Shown here in pieces: positions 8,435-18,655 of a stretch of 64,000 nucleotides of DNA. The notes below the pieces were generated by a model. That model was not told the origin of the DNA and searched no databases. It worked only from the letters and a program-made list of their open reading frames with translations. This DNA comes from Eubacterium sp. MSJ-33 (GTDB lineage Bacteria; Bacillota; Clostridia; Lachnospirales; Lachnospiraceae), in assembly GCF_022174665.1 (NCBI RefSeq), contig NZ_CP076562.1, forward strand, positions 498,001 through 562,000, given 5' to 3'. The translations under genes and the position numbers were made by a program. Numbering within the stretch: position 1 is the stretch's first letter; the number at the start of each line of letters is the position of its first letter.

Positions 8435-9358
8435 ATGCCGATTAGAATAGATAATGATTTACCGGTAAAGAAAGTTCTGGAACAGGAAAATATATTTGTG
8501 ATGGACGAACACCGTGCGATGACGCAGGATATCCGTCCACTAGACATTTTGATCTTGAATCTGATGCCGTTAAAGGAAGATACAGAATTGCAGCTTTTGC
8601 GCAGCCTGTCAAACACACCCTTGCAGGTCAATATTTCCTTTATCCGTACAATGTCCTATGAGTCAAAGCATGTCTCGGAGTCACATCTGGAACGTTTCTA
8701 TAGTGATTTTGAACATGTGAAGAATAAGAAATGGGATGGACTCATTATCACCGGGGCACCCGTTGAAAATATGGAGTTTGAAGAAGTGGAGTATTGGAAT
8801 GAACTGACAGAGATCATGGACTGGTCAGTGACGAATGTTACATCCACATTGCATATCTGTTGGGGGGCACAGGCTGGGCTTTACTATCGCTATGGCGTGA
8901 AAAAATATCATCTGCCAGAGAAGTTTTCCGGTGTGTATAAACATTATACGTTCCATAAGCGAACGCCGCTTGTGCGTGGGTTTGATGATTCATTCTTAGT
9001 TCCGCAATCCCGTTATACCGGCGTGGATAAGCAGGCAATTGTTGACAATCCATTTCTGGAGATTGTGGCTGAGTCTGATATTACAGGACCATATCTAATC
9101 ATTGGAGAAGACGGCAAGAATATTTTTGTCACCGGGCATCCGGAGTATGATACATTTACACTTGATCAGGAATATAAACGAGATATTAAGCGTGGTTTAA
9201 ATCCGAATATTCCGGTCAATTATTATCCTGATAATGATCCGGAGCAAAAGCCTATCAAATCATGGAGATGTCATGCCAATACACTCTATGCCAACTGGCT
9301 TAATTATTACGTATATCAGAGCACCCCTTACGACTGGACGAAGAAGGTTACGAATTAA
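8435..9358 (+). CDS. metAA: Homoserine O-acetyltransferase (MetA type)
   Basis: First committed step of methionine synthesis: acylates homoserine. The 307-residue protein has the MetA triad at standard positions, Cys142 (HICWGAQAG), His235 and Glu237 (GHPEYD). Residue 111 is Glu ([10 protein letters not shown]); in characterised MetA proteins Glu111 selects acetyl-CoA and Gly111 selects succinyl-CoA, so acetyl transfer is predicted despite the homoserine O-succinyltransferase name often given. AGAGG precedes the ATG. No S-box riboswitch fits in the 48-base gap upstream. Its end overlaps the convergent flippase gene by 11 bases. Confidence 0.93.
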   Translation: MPIRIDNDLPVKKVLEQENIFVMDEHRAMTQDIRPLDILILNLMPLKEDTELQLLRSLSNTPLQVNISFIRTMSYESKHVSESHLERFYSDFEHVKNKKWDGLIITGAPVENMEFEEVEYWNELTEIMDWSVTNVTSTLHICWGAQAGLYYRYGVKKYHLPEKFSGVYKHYTFHKRTPLVRGFDDSFLVPQSRYTGVDKQAIVDNPFLEIVAESDITGPYLIIGEDGKNIFVTGHPEYDTFTLDQEYKRDIKRGLNPNIPVNYYPDNDPEQKPIKSWRCHANTLYANWLNYYVYQSTPYDWTKKVTN

Positions 9359-10673
9359 GAGAAGCAAGCTTTGTGATCGTAAGCGCATTATGGAGTAGGT
9401 AGCCGCAGAACATACCACATATATATGCGTGGATGCCGAAATGTGGCACAAAGAAAATGATACACAAGATTCGCATGCTGATCCCAAGAATATTGTAGAT
9501 TAAATTTTGTGTCGCGTACCCAATCCCGTTCATAACACTGGAAAGCGTTGTGGAAAGATAAATAAAAGGACATAAAAATCCCATTAGCTGTAACAGCGTT
9601 CCGGCCTCCGGACTTTTAAATGCAAAGATACAAAGCGGTTTCCCGAAGAGAATATATAAAATGCAGGCAAAGCTTCCGAGCATGATGCAGAAAAGAGCAC
9701 TTGATACAAGTGCTTTTTTTATTGCTTCCGTATCTCGTTTGGCACAGGCATAAGAGATAGATGGAAGCAGCATGGTTGAAAGTGAGTTTGTAATGGTTGC
9801 CGGAAATAATAAAAACGGAATGACAATACCTGTGATAATCCCGTACATTTCCATGCTTGTGTCTGCGTTGTTGTAATATTGAAACAGAAATGCAGGAAGT
9901 ATAATTGCTTCAAAACTTGAAAATAATGTAAAAATCAGATTGTTGGAAGTGATTGGAATGATATCCTTCAGCATTGGAATCATAAGCAATTGTTTTTTTA
10001 TGACAGAAGTATGCAGACTTTTGCTTTTAAATTCATTGTTTTGTTTACTGTGAAAAAATATATAACAACTAAGGGCGTAAAGTGTTGCTCCTATTTCTCC
10101 AATTACTACGCCACAAACGGCGGTTTTAGCATCAACCTGATTTTGCATATAGGAGATTGCAAGGAGATAGACAGAACCAATTCGTATAATCTGTTCGATT
10201 AACTGACAGCTTCCTGAGAAGAATGGTTTTTTATATCCGATAAAGAAAGCATTGATACAGGCTTTTATAGCGACAAAAGGAACTGCGGGAGAGAGAAGTT
10301 TTAACAGAACACGACAATCAGTATTTTTCAGTATGTGAATGGCAATAAAATCGCAGCCATAGAAAAAACAGCCGGAGACAAGCAGGCTTAGCATAAAACT
10401 CAGACAAACTCCAAGACGAAGCGCACGACGTGTATCCGGATGATTTTTCTTGCCAAGCAGGTAGGAGACATGTTTGGTGATGGTAGTAGCAATTCCCTGA
10501 CAGCAAAATGAAATACCCAGAATATAAAGCGGAAAAATCAACTGATAAGTTCCAAGCTCTTTAACACCAATCAACCGAGTCAAGAATATTCTATTATAAA
10601 AGCCGAGACATTTGGTCAGGATTCCGGTTATCGTTAATATCAGGGTTCCTTTGATGATAGTTTGTTTTGACAT
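9348..10673 (-). CDS. Polysaccharide/lipid flippase of the SpoVB/MATE (MOP) superfamily
   Basis: A 441-residue polytopic membrane protein with about 12-14 hydrophobic segments. The N-terminus ([34 protein letters not shown]) and the layout resemble SpoVB/YkvU and MurJ-like exporters that flip lipid-linked sugars. The start at 10673 (MSKQ) is preferred over 10682 because AGGA then lies 9 bases upstream, while the upstream ATG directly abuts it. Substrate is unknown; lipid II precursor, a spore-coat lipid or another polysaccharide carrier are all possible. It converges with metAA and overlaps it by 11 bases. Confidence 0.85.
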   Translation of the reverse strand: MSKQTIIKGTLILTITGILTKCLGFYNRIFLTRLIGVKELGTYQLIFPLYILGISFCCQGIATTITKHVSYLLGKKNHPDTRRALRLGVCLSFMLSLLVSGCFFYGCDFIAIHILKNTDCRVLLKLLSPAVPFVAIKACINAFFIGYKKPFFSGSCQLIEQIIRIGSVYLLAISYMQNQVDAKTAVCGVVIGEIGATLYALSCYIFFHSKQNNEFKSKSLHTSVIKKQLLMIPMLKDIIPITSNNLIFTLFSSFEAIILPAFLFQYYNNADTSMEMYGIITGIVIPFLLFPATITNSLSTMLLPSISYACAKRDTEAIKKALVSSALFCIMLGSFACILYILFGKPLCIFAFKSPEAGTLLQLMGFLCPFIYLSTTLSSVMNGIGYATQNLIYNILGISMRILCIIFFVPHFGIHAYICGMFCGYLLHNALTITKLASLNS

Positions 10674-10727
10674 GATGATCATTCCTGCCAGAGTCTTGGT
10701 TTATTATATTGGATAGGGCGATAAAAT

Positions 10728-11900
10728 ATGACAGTTTATATGGATCATGCAGCAACGACGAGCACCCATCCGGAAGTGATTCGTGCTATGCAGCCATACT
10801 TTCATGACAAATTTGCAAACCCGTCCGGCATCTATAGTATTGCAAAAGAAAATCACCGTGTTATAGAAGACAGCCGGCAGATGATTGCAGATACATTACA
10901 TGCACGAAAAAATGAGATTTATTTTACGGCAGGCGGTTCCGAAGGAGACAACTGGGCATTAAAAGAGATTGCGGATGTATATAAGAAAAAAGGAAAACAT
11001 ATCATTACAACGAAGATTGAACACCATGGAATTCTTCACACATGCGAGTATCTGGAACAGCATGGATTTGATGTCACATATTTGGATGTTGATACCAATG
11101 GACGTGTTGATTTAGAACAGATGGAACGTGCAATCCGAAAGGATACGATACTGATATCTGTTATGTTTGCAAATAATGAGATAGGCACAATGGAACCGAT
11201 CGAATTAATTGGGAAAATTGCCCGGAATCATCATATATTATTTCATACGGATGCGGTTCAGGCATATGGTCAAGTGCCGATTGATGTGGAACAACTGCAG
11301 ATTGATCTTTTGACTGCAAGTGGACATAAATTCCGCGGTCCCAAAGGCACGGGGTTTTTATATGCAAAAGAAGGAATAAAAATGCAAAGTTATATTCATG
11401 GCGGTGCACAGGAACAAGGACTTCGGGCAGGAACAGAAAATGTGCCGGGAATCGTTGGACTTGCAACTGCAGCCTATATTGCAGATGCAACAATGGAACG
11501 GCGTTTGAAATATGAGACAGAAATACGAGACTATATGATACAGCAGATATTAGAAACCATTCCGTATTGCAGGTTAAATGGACACAGGAGGAATCGATTA
11601 CCCAATAATATTAATATTTCTTTTGAATTTATAGATAGTGGGGCATTGCTTATAATGCTGGATACTCTTGGAATCTGCGCGTCCGGTGGATCTGCTTGTA
11701 CATCTGCATCCAGAAAACCTTCCCATGTTTTACAGGCAATTGGCTTGTCAGATGAACTTTCCCGGGGTACAATTCGGCTTACCATCGGGGAAGAAACAAC
11801 AAAAAAAGATGCAGACTATGTGATTGCCTGCATCAAAGAACTTGTAGAAGGACTGCGGGAACAGTCTCCGTCTTATGATGATTATAAAAGCCGGAGTTAG
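10728..11900 (+). CDS. Cysteine desulfurase (NifS/IscS family)
   Basis: PLP enzyme that releases sulfur from cysteine for Fe-S clusters, tRNA thiolation or cofactors. The N-terminus VYMDHAATTSTHPEV, the PLP lysine at residue 201 (SGHKFRGPKG) and the active cysteine at residue 324 in a SGGSACTSAS loop are all present. The 390-residue length is normal. No iscU partner is adjacent, so its sulfur acceptor is not evident. The gene ends three bases from the convergent PHP phosphatase gene. Confidence 0.94.
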   Translation: MTVYMDHAATTSTHPEVIRAMQPYFHDKFANPSGIYSIAKENHRVIEDSRQMIADTLHARKNEIYFTAGGSEGDNWALKEIADVYKKKGKHIITTKIEHHGILHTCEYLEQHGFDVTYLDVDTNGRVDLEQMERAIRKDTILISVMFANNEIGTMEPIELIGKIARNHHILFHTDAVQAYGQVPIDVEQLQIDLLTASGHKFRGPKGTGFLYAKEGIKMQSYIHGGAQEQGLRAGTENVPGIVGLATAAYIADATMERRLKYETEIRDYMIQQILETIPYCRLNGHRRNRLPNNINISFEFIDSGALLIMLDTLGICASGGSACTSASRKPSHVLQAIGLSDELSRGTIRLTIGEETTKKDADYVIACIKELVEGLREQSPSYDDYKSRS

Positions 11901-11903
11901 CGA

Positions 11904-12722
11904 TTAAACAATCTTATGAAATTCAGGTTTTTTCTCTTTGAAGGTCGTAAAATAACGGAACCCGTTGGAAAGTAATAATTCTTTTGCCGTATCAAATCCA
12001 TATGCAATATGTTCTGCATGGTGGGCATCGCTTCCAATCGTGACGATTTCTCCGCCTGCATCCTTGTACATTTTCAAGATGTCCGGATGCGGGTGTGGGA
12101 AGGACAGCCCACGGTACAAACTTCCGGTATTGATCTCGATTCCCTGACCACGGGATACCAGAATCTGAAATAATTCATAAAATATATCTGAATAATCATG
12201 AATATCAAAAAGTTCAGCCTTTGTTTTCCCATAACGGACAATATAATCAAGATGTCCGCAGACATTAAAATTATCAAATTCTTTTACACAATCAAGGAGT
12301 GTTTCAAAATAATGCCGATACGCTGTAAGGTCTTCTTTTCCTTCAAAATATTCCGGATAATAGGGATCCATTCCATCTACAACATGGAGACTGCAGATAG
12401 TAAAATCAAGTTCAGGATGTGCCTGTACAAAGGCATTCAGTTTATTTGTTGTGGATGGCATCACACCAAGTTCCACTCCGATACGAAGGTCAAAGTCCGG
12501 AGCGAGAGTTTCTGATAACTGATGATAGTTTTTATAATAGTCTGCGATATCAAGGTCAAAATCCATTTCCGGCTCTTCCGGACGGACCGGAAAGTCCATG
12601 TCATAATGATCTGTGACACAGAGAGAAGACAGCCCTTTTTTTCTTGCAGATTCAATTACAGAATATATTGATTCATCGCAGTCACTGGAAAAATCTGTAT
12701 GGAAATGATAATCTGGAAACAT
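11904..12722 (-). CDS. PHP-domain phosphatase, histidinol-phosphatase (HisK) family
   Basis: PHP metal-dependent phosphoesterase, probably acting on histidinol phosphate as HisJ/HisK does. Metal ligands are visible in DYHFHTDFSSDCDES, VTDHYD, GVELGV, CSLHVVDG, GHLDYIVRYG, and IGSDAHHAEHIAYG. The start at 12722 (MFPDYHFH) is chosen because CAGGAGGA lies upstream; the longer start at 12770 has no ribosome site. This gives 272 residues, near family length. No other his gene is nearby, so the histidinol phosphate assignment is inference from family membership. Confidence 0.87.
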   Translation of the reverse strand: MFPDYHFHTDFSSDCDESIYSVIESARKKGLSSLCVTDHYDMDFPVRPEEPEMDFDLDIADYYKNYHQLSETLAPDFDLRIGVELGVMPSTTNKLNAFVQAHPELDFTICSLHVVDGMDPYYPEYFEGKEDLTAYRHYFETLLDCVKEFDNFNVCGHLDYIVRYGKTKAELFDIHDYSDIFYELFQILVSRGQGIEINTGSLYRGLSFPHPHPDILKMYKDAGGEIVTIGSDAHHAEHIAYGFDTAKELLLSNGFRYFTTFKEKKPEFHKIV

Positions 12723-12862
12723 TATATGCGTATCCTCCTGTAATGTATTTCTGGTTTTTATAAATTTCATTTATTTACTTGTCAATTATACCGTATAATC
12801 TTATAAAATCCAATAAAATTGGAGAAACACTCATTTTTTGAAAAAAATTACAAAAAATAGGC

Positions 12863-12891
12863 TTGAATTTTGCTATAAAAGAAGTTATGAT
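12863..12891 (+). promoter_or_regulatory. Predicted gap promoter
   Basis: TTGAAT (12863-12868), a 17-base spacer and TATGAT (12886-12891) form a good SigA promoter about 80 bases upstream of gap. The region just before it is very A/T-rich, as expected for an UP-like element of a strong promoter. Confidence 0.75.
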
Positions 12892-12972
12892 ATTCGATGT
12901 AAGTTTTTAGATGAATTACTGCAGCCATGCAGTATTTAAATCTTAATAATTAAAACTTAGGAGGATTAAAAA

Positions 12973-13995
12973 ATGGCAGTAAAAGTAGCAATTAATGGTT
13001 TTGGACGTATCGGACGTCTTGCATTCAGACAGATGTTTGACGCAGAAGGTTATGAAGTAGTTGCAATCAACGACTTGACAAAGCCTTCAATGCTTGCTCA
13101 CCTTTTGAAGTATGATTCATCACAGGGTAAGTATCAGTATGCAGATCAGGTTTCTGCTGATGATGAAGCAGGTACAATCACAGTTTGTGGTAAGACACTT
13201 AAGATCTATGCTGAGGCAGATGCTAAGAATCTTCCATGGGGAGAGCTTGATGTAGACGTTGTACTTGAGTGTACAGGTTTCTATGTATCAAAGGCTAAGT
13301 CACAGGCTCATATCGATGCAGGTGCTAAGAAGGTAGTTATTTCAGCTCCAGCTGGTAATGATCTTCCTACAATCGTATATAGCGTAAACGAGAACACACT
13401 TACAGCTGATGACAAGATCATCTCTGCAGCTTCTTGTACAACAAACTGTCTTGCTCCTATGGCTAAGGCACTTAACGATTACGCTCCAATCCAGTCAGGT
13501 ATCATGTCTACAATCCACGCTTACACAGGTGATCAGATGGTACTTGATGGACCACACAGAAAGGGCGACTTCAGACGTGCTCGTGCAGCAGCAGTTAATA
13601 TCGTTCCTAACTCAACAGGTGCAGCTAAGGCTATCGGTCTTGTTATCCCAGAGCTTAACGGAAAGCTTATCGGTTCTGCACAGAGAGTTCCTGTACCTAC
13701 AGGTTCTACAACAATCCTTACAGCAGTTGTTAAGGGTAAGGACGTAACTAAGGAAGGCATCAATGCTGCTATGAAGGCTGCAGCTTCTGAGTCTTATGGT
13801 TACAATGAGGAGCAGATCGTTTCTTCAGATATCGTTGGTATGAGATATGGTTCACTCTTCGATGCTACACAGACAATGGTAGCTCAGATCGCTGACGATC
13901 TTTATGAAGTTCAGGTTGTTTCTTGGTATGATAACGAGAACTCATACACAAGCCAGATGGTTAGAACAATCAAGTACTTCGCTGAGTTGGCTTAA
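12973..13995 (+). CDS. gap: Glyceraldehyde-3-phosphate dehydrogenase
   Basis: Oxidises glyceraldehyde 3-phosphate to 1,3-bisphosphoglycerate with NAD in glycolysis. The NAD fold starts [16 protein letters not shown], the catalytic Cys155 is in [10 protein letters not shown], and the C-terminus has [15 protein letters not shown]. Aspartate in AINDL favours NAD. GGAGG precedes the ATG. Codon use is strongly biased (many GCT, TCT, ACA, CTT, AAG), the mark of a very highly expressed gene and clearly different from most neighbours. A hairpin terminator separates it from pgk. Confidence 0.98.
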   Translation: MAVKVAINGFGRIGRLAFRQMFDAEGYEVVAINDLTKPSMLAHLLKYDSSQGKYQYADQVSADDEAGTITVCGKTLKIYAEADAKNLPWGELDVDVVLECTGFYVSKAKSQAHIDAGAKKVVISAPAGNDLPTIVYSVNENTLTADDKIISAASCTTNCLAPMAKALNDYAPIQSGIMSTIHAYTGDQMVLDGPHRKGDFRRARAAAVNIVPNSTGAAKAIGLVIPELNGKLIGSAQRVPVPTGSTTILTAVVKGKDVTKEGINAAMKAAASESYGYNEEQIVSSDIVGMRYGSLFDATQTMVAQIADDLYEVQVVSWYDNENSYTSQMVRTIKYFAELA

Positions 13996-14027
13996 TCTTC
14001 AGTCAGACTCTTTTAGAGAAGACCTAC

Positions 14028-14065
14028 AAGGGTCCGGTCTTAATTGGACCGGACCCTTATTTTTA
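14028..14065 (+). terminator. Intrinsic terminator between gap and pgk
   Basis: A perfect 12-bp stem, AAGGGTCCGGTC (14028-14039) with its complement at 14047-14058, is followed by ATTTTTAT. It should end or attenuate gap transcripts, allowing more gap than pgk-tpiA mRNA, or stabilise a processed gap 3' end. Confidence 0.85.
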
Positions 14066-14093
14066 TCATTTCAAAATTCAGGAGGATTTAATA

Positions 14094-15308
14094 ATGTCAT
14101 TAAATAAGAAATCTGTTGATGATATCAACGTAAAGGGACTTCGTGTTCTTTGCAGATGCGACTTTAACGTACCTTTGAAGAACGGAGAGATCACAGATGA
14201 GAACCGTCTGGTTGCAGCTCTTCCAACAATCAAGAAGCTGATCGCTGATGGCGGTAAGGTAATCCTTTGTTCACACCTTGGAAAGGTTAAGACAGAGGAA
14301 GACAAGCAGACAAAGACTCTTGCACCGGTTGCAAAGAGACTTTCTGAACTCCTTGGTCAGGAAGTAAAGTTTGTACCAAGTTTAGAGGTTGTTGACGATA
14401 CAGTTCGCGCAGCTGTAGACGCTATGAAGGACGGCGAGGTTATTCTTCTTGAGAATACACGTTTCAGAGCAGAAGAGACAAAGAACGGTGAGGCTTTCTC
14501 CAAGGATCTTGCAAGCATCTGTGACGTATTCGTAAACGATGCATTTGGTACAGCTCACAGAGCACACTGCTCAAACGTTGGTGTAGCTGCACTTGTTGAT
14601 ACAGCCGTTGTTGGATATCTGATGCAGAAGGAAATCGATTTCCTTGGAAACGCAGTTGAGAATCCGGTAAGACCTTTCGTTGCTATCCTTGGTGGTGCAA
14701 AGGTTGCTGATAAGCTGAACGTCATCTCTAACCTTCTTGAGAAGTGCGATACACTCATCATCGGTGGTGGTATGGCATACACATTCTTGAAGGCTAAGGG
14801 ATATGAGATTGGTAAGTCACTTGTTGACGAGACAAAGCTTGACTACTGTAAGGAAATGATGGAGAAGGCTGAGAAGCTTGGCAAGAAGCTTCTGCTCCCG
14901 GTAGACTCTGTTATGATCGATGATTTCCCTAACCCAATCGACGATCCAACAATCGCTACAACAATCTGTGATGCAGATAAGATGGATGCATCTAAGGAAG
15001 GCTGCGATATCGGACCTAAGACAATCGAGCTTTACTCTGAGGCTGTTAAGACAGCTAAGACAGTTGTATGGAACGGACCTATGGGTGTATTCGAGAACCC
15101 GGTTCTTGCAACAGGTACAAAGGCAGTTGCAGCAGCACTTGCTGAGACAGACGCTACAACAATTATCGGTGGTGGTGATTCTGCAGCAGCTGTTAACCAG
15201 CTTGGTTATGGTGACAAGATGAGCCACATCTCAACAGGTGGTGGTGCTTCTCTTGAGTTCCTTGAGGGTAAGGAACTGCCTGGTGTAGCAGCAGCTAATG
15301 ACAAATAA
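14094..15308 (+). CDS. pgk: Phosphoglycerate kinase
   Basis: Transfers phosphate from 1,3-bisphosphoglycerate to ADP. Substrate-binding RCDFNVPL, the SHLGK loop, ENTRF and the nucleotide-binding GGGDSAAAV near the C-terminus are present; 404 residues is normal. CAGGAGG precedes the ATG. It shares the strong codon bias of gap and tpiA. Expression is either by readthrough of the gap terminator or from an undetected promoter in the 98-base gap. Confidence 0.98.
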   Translation: MSLNKKSVDDINVKGLRVLCRCDFNVPLKNGEITDENRLVAALPTIKKLIADGGKVILCSHLGKVKTEEDKQTKTLAPVAKRLSELLGQEVKFVPSLEVVDDTVRAAVDAMKDGEVILLENTRFRAEETKNGEAFSKDLASICDVFVNDAFGTAHRAHCSNVGVAALVDTAVVGYLMQKEIDFLGNAVENPVRPFVAILGGAKVADKLNVISNLLEKCDTLIIGGGMAYTFLKAKGYEIGKSLVDETKLDYCKEMMEKAEKLGKKLLLPVDSVMIDDFPNPIDDPTIATTICDADKMDASKEGCDIGPKTIELYSEAVKTAKTVVWNGPMGVFENPVLATGTKAVAAALAETDATTIIGGGDSAAAVNQLGYGDKMSHISTGGGASLEFLEGKELPGVAAANDK

Positions 15309-15331
15309 TTTTATTTTAGGAGATAAGAAAA

Positions 15332-16078
15332 ATGGCAAGAAAGAGAATTATTGCAGGTAACTGGAAGATGAATATGACTCCATCAGAGGCTGTAAAGCTT
15401 GTTGAGGAGTTAAAGCCACTTGTAGTGAATGATGACGTAGACGTAGTTTACTGTGTACCAGCTATTGACATCGTTCCTGTTGTTGAAGCTGTTAAGGGCA
15501 CAAACGTACAGGTTGGTGCTGAGAACTTCTACATTGAGGACAAGGGTGCTTACACAGGTGAGATCAGTGCACCAATGCTTGTAGATGCAGGCGTGAAGTA
15601 TGTAATCATCGGACATTCAGAGCGTCGTGAGTACTTCAAGGAAGACGATGCATTCCTGAATAAGAAGGTTAAGAAGGCAATCGCTTCCGGACTTACACCA
15701 ATCCTTTGCTGTGGTGAGACACTTGAGCAGAGAGAGATGGGCGTAACAATGGATTGGATCAGACTTCAGATCAAGTCTGACCTTGCAGGCGTTGCAGCAG
15801 ATGATGTAAAGAACCTTGTAATTGCTTACGAGCCAATCTGGGCAATCGGTACAGGTAAGACAGCTACATCTGATCAGGCTGAGGAAGTATGTAAGGGTAT
15901 CCGTGAACTCATCGCTGAGGTTTATGATACAGATACAGCAGAAGCAGTTCGTATTCAGTATGGCGGTTCTATGAACGCCGGCAATGCGAAGGAGCTTCTT
16001 GCAAAGCCAAACATTGATGGTGGTCTGATCGGTGGTGCTTCTCTGAAGGCTGAGTTCGGTCAGGTTGTAAATGCATAA
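15332..16078 (+). CDS. tpiA: Triosephosphate isomerase
   Basis: Interconverts dihydroxyacetone phosphate and glyceraldehyde 3-phosphate. The 248-residue TIM barrel has the catalytic lysine in GNWKMN, the histidine in IGHSERRE, the glutamate in [11 protein letters not shown], and the phosphate-binding YGGS and [16 protein letters not shown] precedes the ATG. It follows pgk by 23 bases and shares its codon bias. A terminator follows. Confidence 0.98.
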   Translation: MARKRIIAGNWKMNMTPSEAVKLVEELKPLVVNDDVDVVYCVPAIDIVPVVEAVKGTNVQVGAENFYIEDKGAYTGEISAPMLVDAGVKYVIIGHSERREYFKEDDAFLNKKVKKAIASGLTPILCCGETLEQREMGVTMDWIRLQIKSDLAGVAADDVKNLVIAYEPIWAIGTGKTATSDQAEEVCKGIRELIAEVYDTDTAEAVRIQYGGSMNAGNAKELLAKPNIDGGLIGGASLKAEFGQVVNA

Positions 16079-16131
16079 TAAGTAATTTACAAATAATTTA
16101 CTTGTCATGTTATAAATTTACGAATATAATT

Positions 16132-16178
16132 AATCCTGCTTTTGTGTGATCTTTCATGCAGAAGCAGGATTTTTTATT
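16132..16178 (+). terminator. Intrinsic terminator of pgk-tpiA
   Basis: AATCCTGCTT (16132-16141) pairs with AAGCAGGATT (16162-16171); the hairpin is followed by a run of T. It closes the glycolytic unit. Confidence 0.85.
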
Positions 16179-16258
16179 AACAAAATCGTTTACTTTACCG
16201 AAAAAAATATAGTAAAAACAAATGAATCTATTATCAAAAAGATGGGACGTGATTTTAA

Positions 16259-17476
16259 ATGCTACATGTAATTGAGGAGTTTGTATTTTGGTATCCCGCG
16301 CTGATGTCTGTGGCATGGGTAGTTGGTGGTATCTTATTTTACTTTGGGAACGAACGCAGGGGACCTTTACCGCTTTATGAGACACCGATGGTGTCGATAC
16401 TTGTGCCTTGCTATAATGAGGCAGAAACAATTGCACATACAGTAATGGAATTATCCAAGCTGAAATATCCGAATTATGAGATTATAGCAATCAATGATGG
16501 AAGCAGTGATAATACTTCGGAAGTGATTCAAAGTCTGTTGCCAAAATATCGCAGATTACGGTTTGTAGATCTGAAAGAAAATAATGGAAAAGCAAATGCA
16601 CTTTATCTTGGACTGATTGCTGCAAAAGGAGAGATTCTGATGGGGGTTGATTCAGATTCTTATCTGATGCCAGATGCACTTAATTATATAGTTCCACATT
16701 TTACGAACCCGTATAACGGAGAACGTGTCGGTGCTGTCACAGGAAATCCACGTGTCAGAAATCGTAGTTCTTTGCTGGCAAAACTGCAGTTGTGTGAATA
16801 TGCAAGTATTGTCAGTTTGATCAAACGGACACAACGTGTATGGGGAAAGGTTATGACGGTTTCCGGTGTTGTAGTTGCATTCCGCAAGCGGGCACTTTTG
16901 GACTGTAACCTATGGGATCGTGATATGATTACAGAAGACATCGGTGTCACCTGGAAACTGGAGAAGAATTTCTGGGATGTCCGCTATGAGCCAAATGCAC
17001 TCTGCATGATGCTGGTTCCGGAGACGGTCAAAGGACTGTTCAAACAGAGAAAACGATGGTCGCAGGGTGGTATGGAAATATTGCGTCGTCATTATGATGT
17101 GGTTAGGCATTGGAAGACGAGAAGAATGATTCTTGTCTATCTGGAGCAGATTACTTCGATTGTCTGGGCAATCTGTTGGCTTTTTACATTGATATTATTA
17201 ATTCTTGGATGGATTTTTTTCGGAAAATGGTATGCACTTCCGTACATATGGAAGAGTTTATTCTTGTCTGTAGTTTGTATGATACAATTTGTAGTTGCAA
17301 TGATCCTCGACAGCAAATATGATAAGAATCTGTTGCGAAACGGCATTGTTGCAATCTGGTATCCTTTTTTGTATTGGTATATTAATGCAATTATTGTGAT
17401 ATGTGCATTGCCATCTATGTTCCGAAAAAGAAAGAAAAAAGCTGTATGGGATAGTCCGGATCGGGGGTTGGAATAA
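16259..17476 (+). CDS. pgaC: Poly-beta-1,6-N-acetylglucosamine synthase-like glycosyltransferase (PgaC/IcaA type)
   Basis: Membrane family-2 processive glycosyltransferase predicted to polymerise GlcNAc from UDP-GlcNAc and export the chain. One transmembrane segment at residues 8-29 precedes the catalytic domain, with Asp80 (INDGSSDNTS), the DxD-type DSDS at 131-134, TED at 225-227 and the QxxRW motif QRKRW at 263-267; further membrane helices follow to residue 390. The block TEDIGVTWKLEKNFW...YEPNALC...VPETVKGLFKQR matches PgaC closely. The downstream gene looks like PgaD. Polymer identity is inferred; hyaluronan- or cellulose-like products are less likely. Confidence 0.87.
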   Translation: MLHVIEEFVFWYPALMSVAWVVGGILFYFGNERRGPLPLYETPMVSILVPCYNEAETIAHTVMELSKLKYPNYEIIAINDGSSDNTSEVIQSLLPKYRRLRFVDLKENNGKANALYLGLIAAKGEILMGVDSDSYLMPDALNYIVPHFTNPYNGERVGAVTGNPRVRNRSSLLAKLQLCEYASIVSLIKRTQRVWGKVMTVSGVVVAFRKRALLDCNLWDRDMITEDIGVTWKLEKNFWDVRYEPNALCMMLVPETVKGLFKQRKRWSQGGMEILRRHYDVVRHWKTRRMILVYLEQITSIVWAICWLFTLILLILGWIFFGKWYALPYIWKSLFLSVVCMIQFVVAMILDSKYDKNLLRNGIVAIWYPFLYWYINAIIVICALPSMFRKRKKKAVWDSPDRGLE

Positions 17477-17477
17477 T

Positions 17478-18026
17478 ATGAATGAGAATCGGGAAGATTT
17501 TACGAATCCATTACCGCAGAAGGCAGAATATGATATACAGGAGCATCTGATCTACGGAAAACAGAAGACATGGAAAAAGGTTGTAGAATGGATTATCACG
17601 ATTCTTGCATGGGGAATCTTGCTTTCCTATGTTATCTATCTGGTTTATGGTGCGCTTGCAATTCGGAACGATTGGTATTTACCGGAATTTTATGTGTATA
17701 CGCGGGATATGGTTCTCACGATTGAACATTATTTTCGTATTTTGTTTATTGCGGCACTGATATTTGTTGTGCTTTTTATATTCTGGAAAAATTATAACAA
17801 ACGTAAATATGGCAGGCTGCATAGACGGAGATTTCGTCCGCCAGTTACGAACGATGAGATCGAGGAAACATTTCATCTTGATGCGAATCTGGTTCATGCA
17901 ATGCAGGAACGACGTATGATTGTTTTGGAACATAATATTATCCCGGATGATCTGGGTATGGGGCGAGAGAAACACAAAAAGGAGAAGAAGCATGCAAAAA
18001 ACAAGAATCTTAATCGTAGAAGATGA
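17478..18026 (+). CDS. pgaD: PgaD-like accessory membrane protein
   Basis: A 182-residue protein with two transmembrane segments (about residues 37-60 and 88-110) and a basic C-terminal tail, the size and topology of PgaD, which assists PgaC. The start at 17478 is one base after the pgaC stop; longer upstream starts lie inside pgaC. The last 35 bases overlap the response regulator gene. No pgaA (outer membrane) would be expected in a Gram-positive, and no PgaB/IcaB deacetylase is adjacent. Sequence similarity to PgaD is weak, so position carries much of the call. Confidence 0.72.
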   Translation: MNENREDFTNPLPQKAEYDIQEHLIYGKQKTWKKVVEWIITILAWGILLSYVIYLVYGALAIRNDWYLPEFYVYTRDMVLTIEHYFRILFIAALIFVVLFIFWKNYNKRKYGRLHRRRFRPPVTNDEIEETFHLDANLVHAMQERRMIVLEHNIIPDDLGMGREKHKKEKKHAKNKNLNRRR

Positions 18027-18654
18027 GACAGCGATTGCGAAGATGATTGCGATGAATCTTCGCGTCGCAAATTATGATACGGTGATTTATGAAGATGGAT
18101 CGGAAGCAGCAAAGGGTTTAGCGCAGGATCATGCGTATGATCTTGCATTGTTAGACGTGATGGTTCCGGGCATGGATGGATTCACATTGCTTCCAATCGT
18201 GCGGGAGTATGGAATTCCGGTTATCTTCTTAACAGCAAAGGATGATCTGGCGTCGAAGATCCAGGGCTTAAAGGGCGGCGCGGAAGATTATATTGTAAAG
18301 CCGTTTGAGGTGTTGGAGCTTTTAGTAAGGATTGAGAAGGTGCTTGCCCGTACAAAGCCGGAAGAGCATACATTATCGGTGCTGAATCTGGAGATTGACT
18401 TTGAACAGCATATCGTCCGGCAGGATGGCAAAGAAGTATCACTAAAACCGATGGAATTTGAACTTCTGGCAGTACTTGCCAGGAACAAAAACCGTGCGAT
18501 ATCCAGGGAGAATCTGCTTCGCATGGTCTGGGGTGTCGAATATGTGGGCGAGACACGTACCGTTGATGTTCATATCGGACAGCTTCGGAAGAAACTGAAT
18601 CTGGCTGATCATATTAAGACCGTATCAAAGCTCGGATACAGATTGGAGGAGTAA
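17992..18654 (+). CDS. OmpR-family response regulator
   Basis: Two-component output protein of 220 residues. The receiver domain has the acidic pair ED near residue 10, phosphoacceptor Asp55 (LLDVMVPGMDGF) and the lysine of IVKPFE; a winged-helix DNA-binding domain follows (FELLAVLARNKNRAISRENLL, then RTVDVHIGQLRKKL). The start at 17992 is set by GGAGAAG just upstream, inside the pgaD reading frame. It overlaps pgaD by 35 bases and is followed immediately by its kinase, suggesting one pgaCD-RR-HK operon and possible control of the polysaccharide or of the downstream ABC genes. Confidence 0.95.
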   Translation: MQKTRILIVEDETAIAKMIAMNLRVANYDTVIYEDGSEAAKGLAQDHAYDLALLDVMVPGMDGFTLLPIVREYGIPVIFLTAKDDLASKIQGLKGGAEDYIVKPFEVLELLVRIEKVLARTKPEEHTLSVLNLEIDFEQHIVRQDGKEVSLKPMEFELLAVLARNKNRAISRENLLRMVWGVEYVGETRTVDVHIGQLRKKLNLADHIKTVSKLGYRLEE

Positions 18655-18655
18655 G

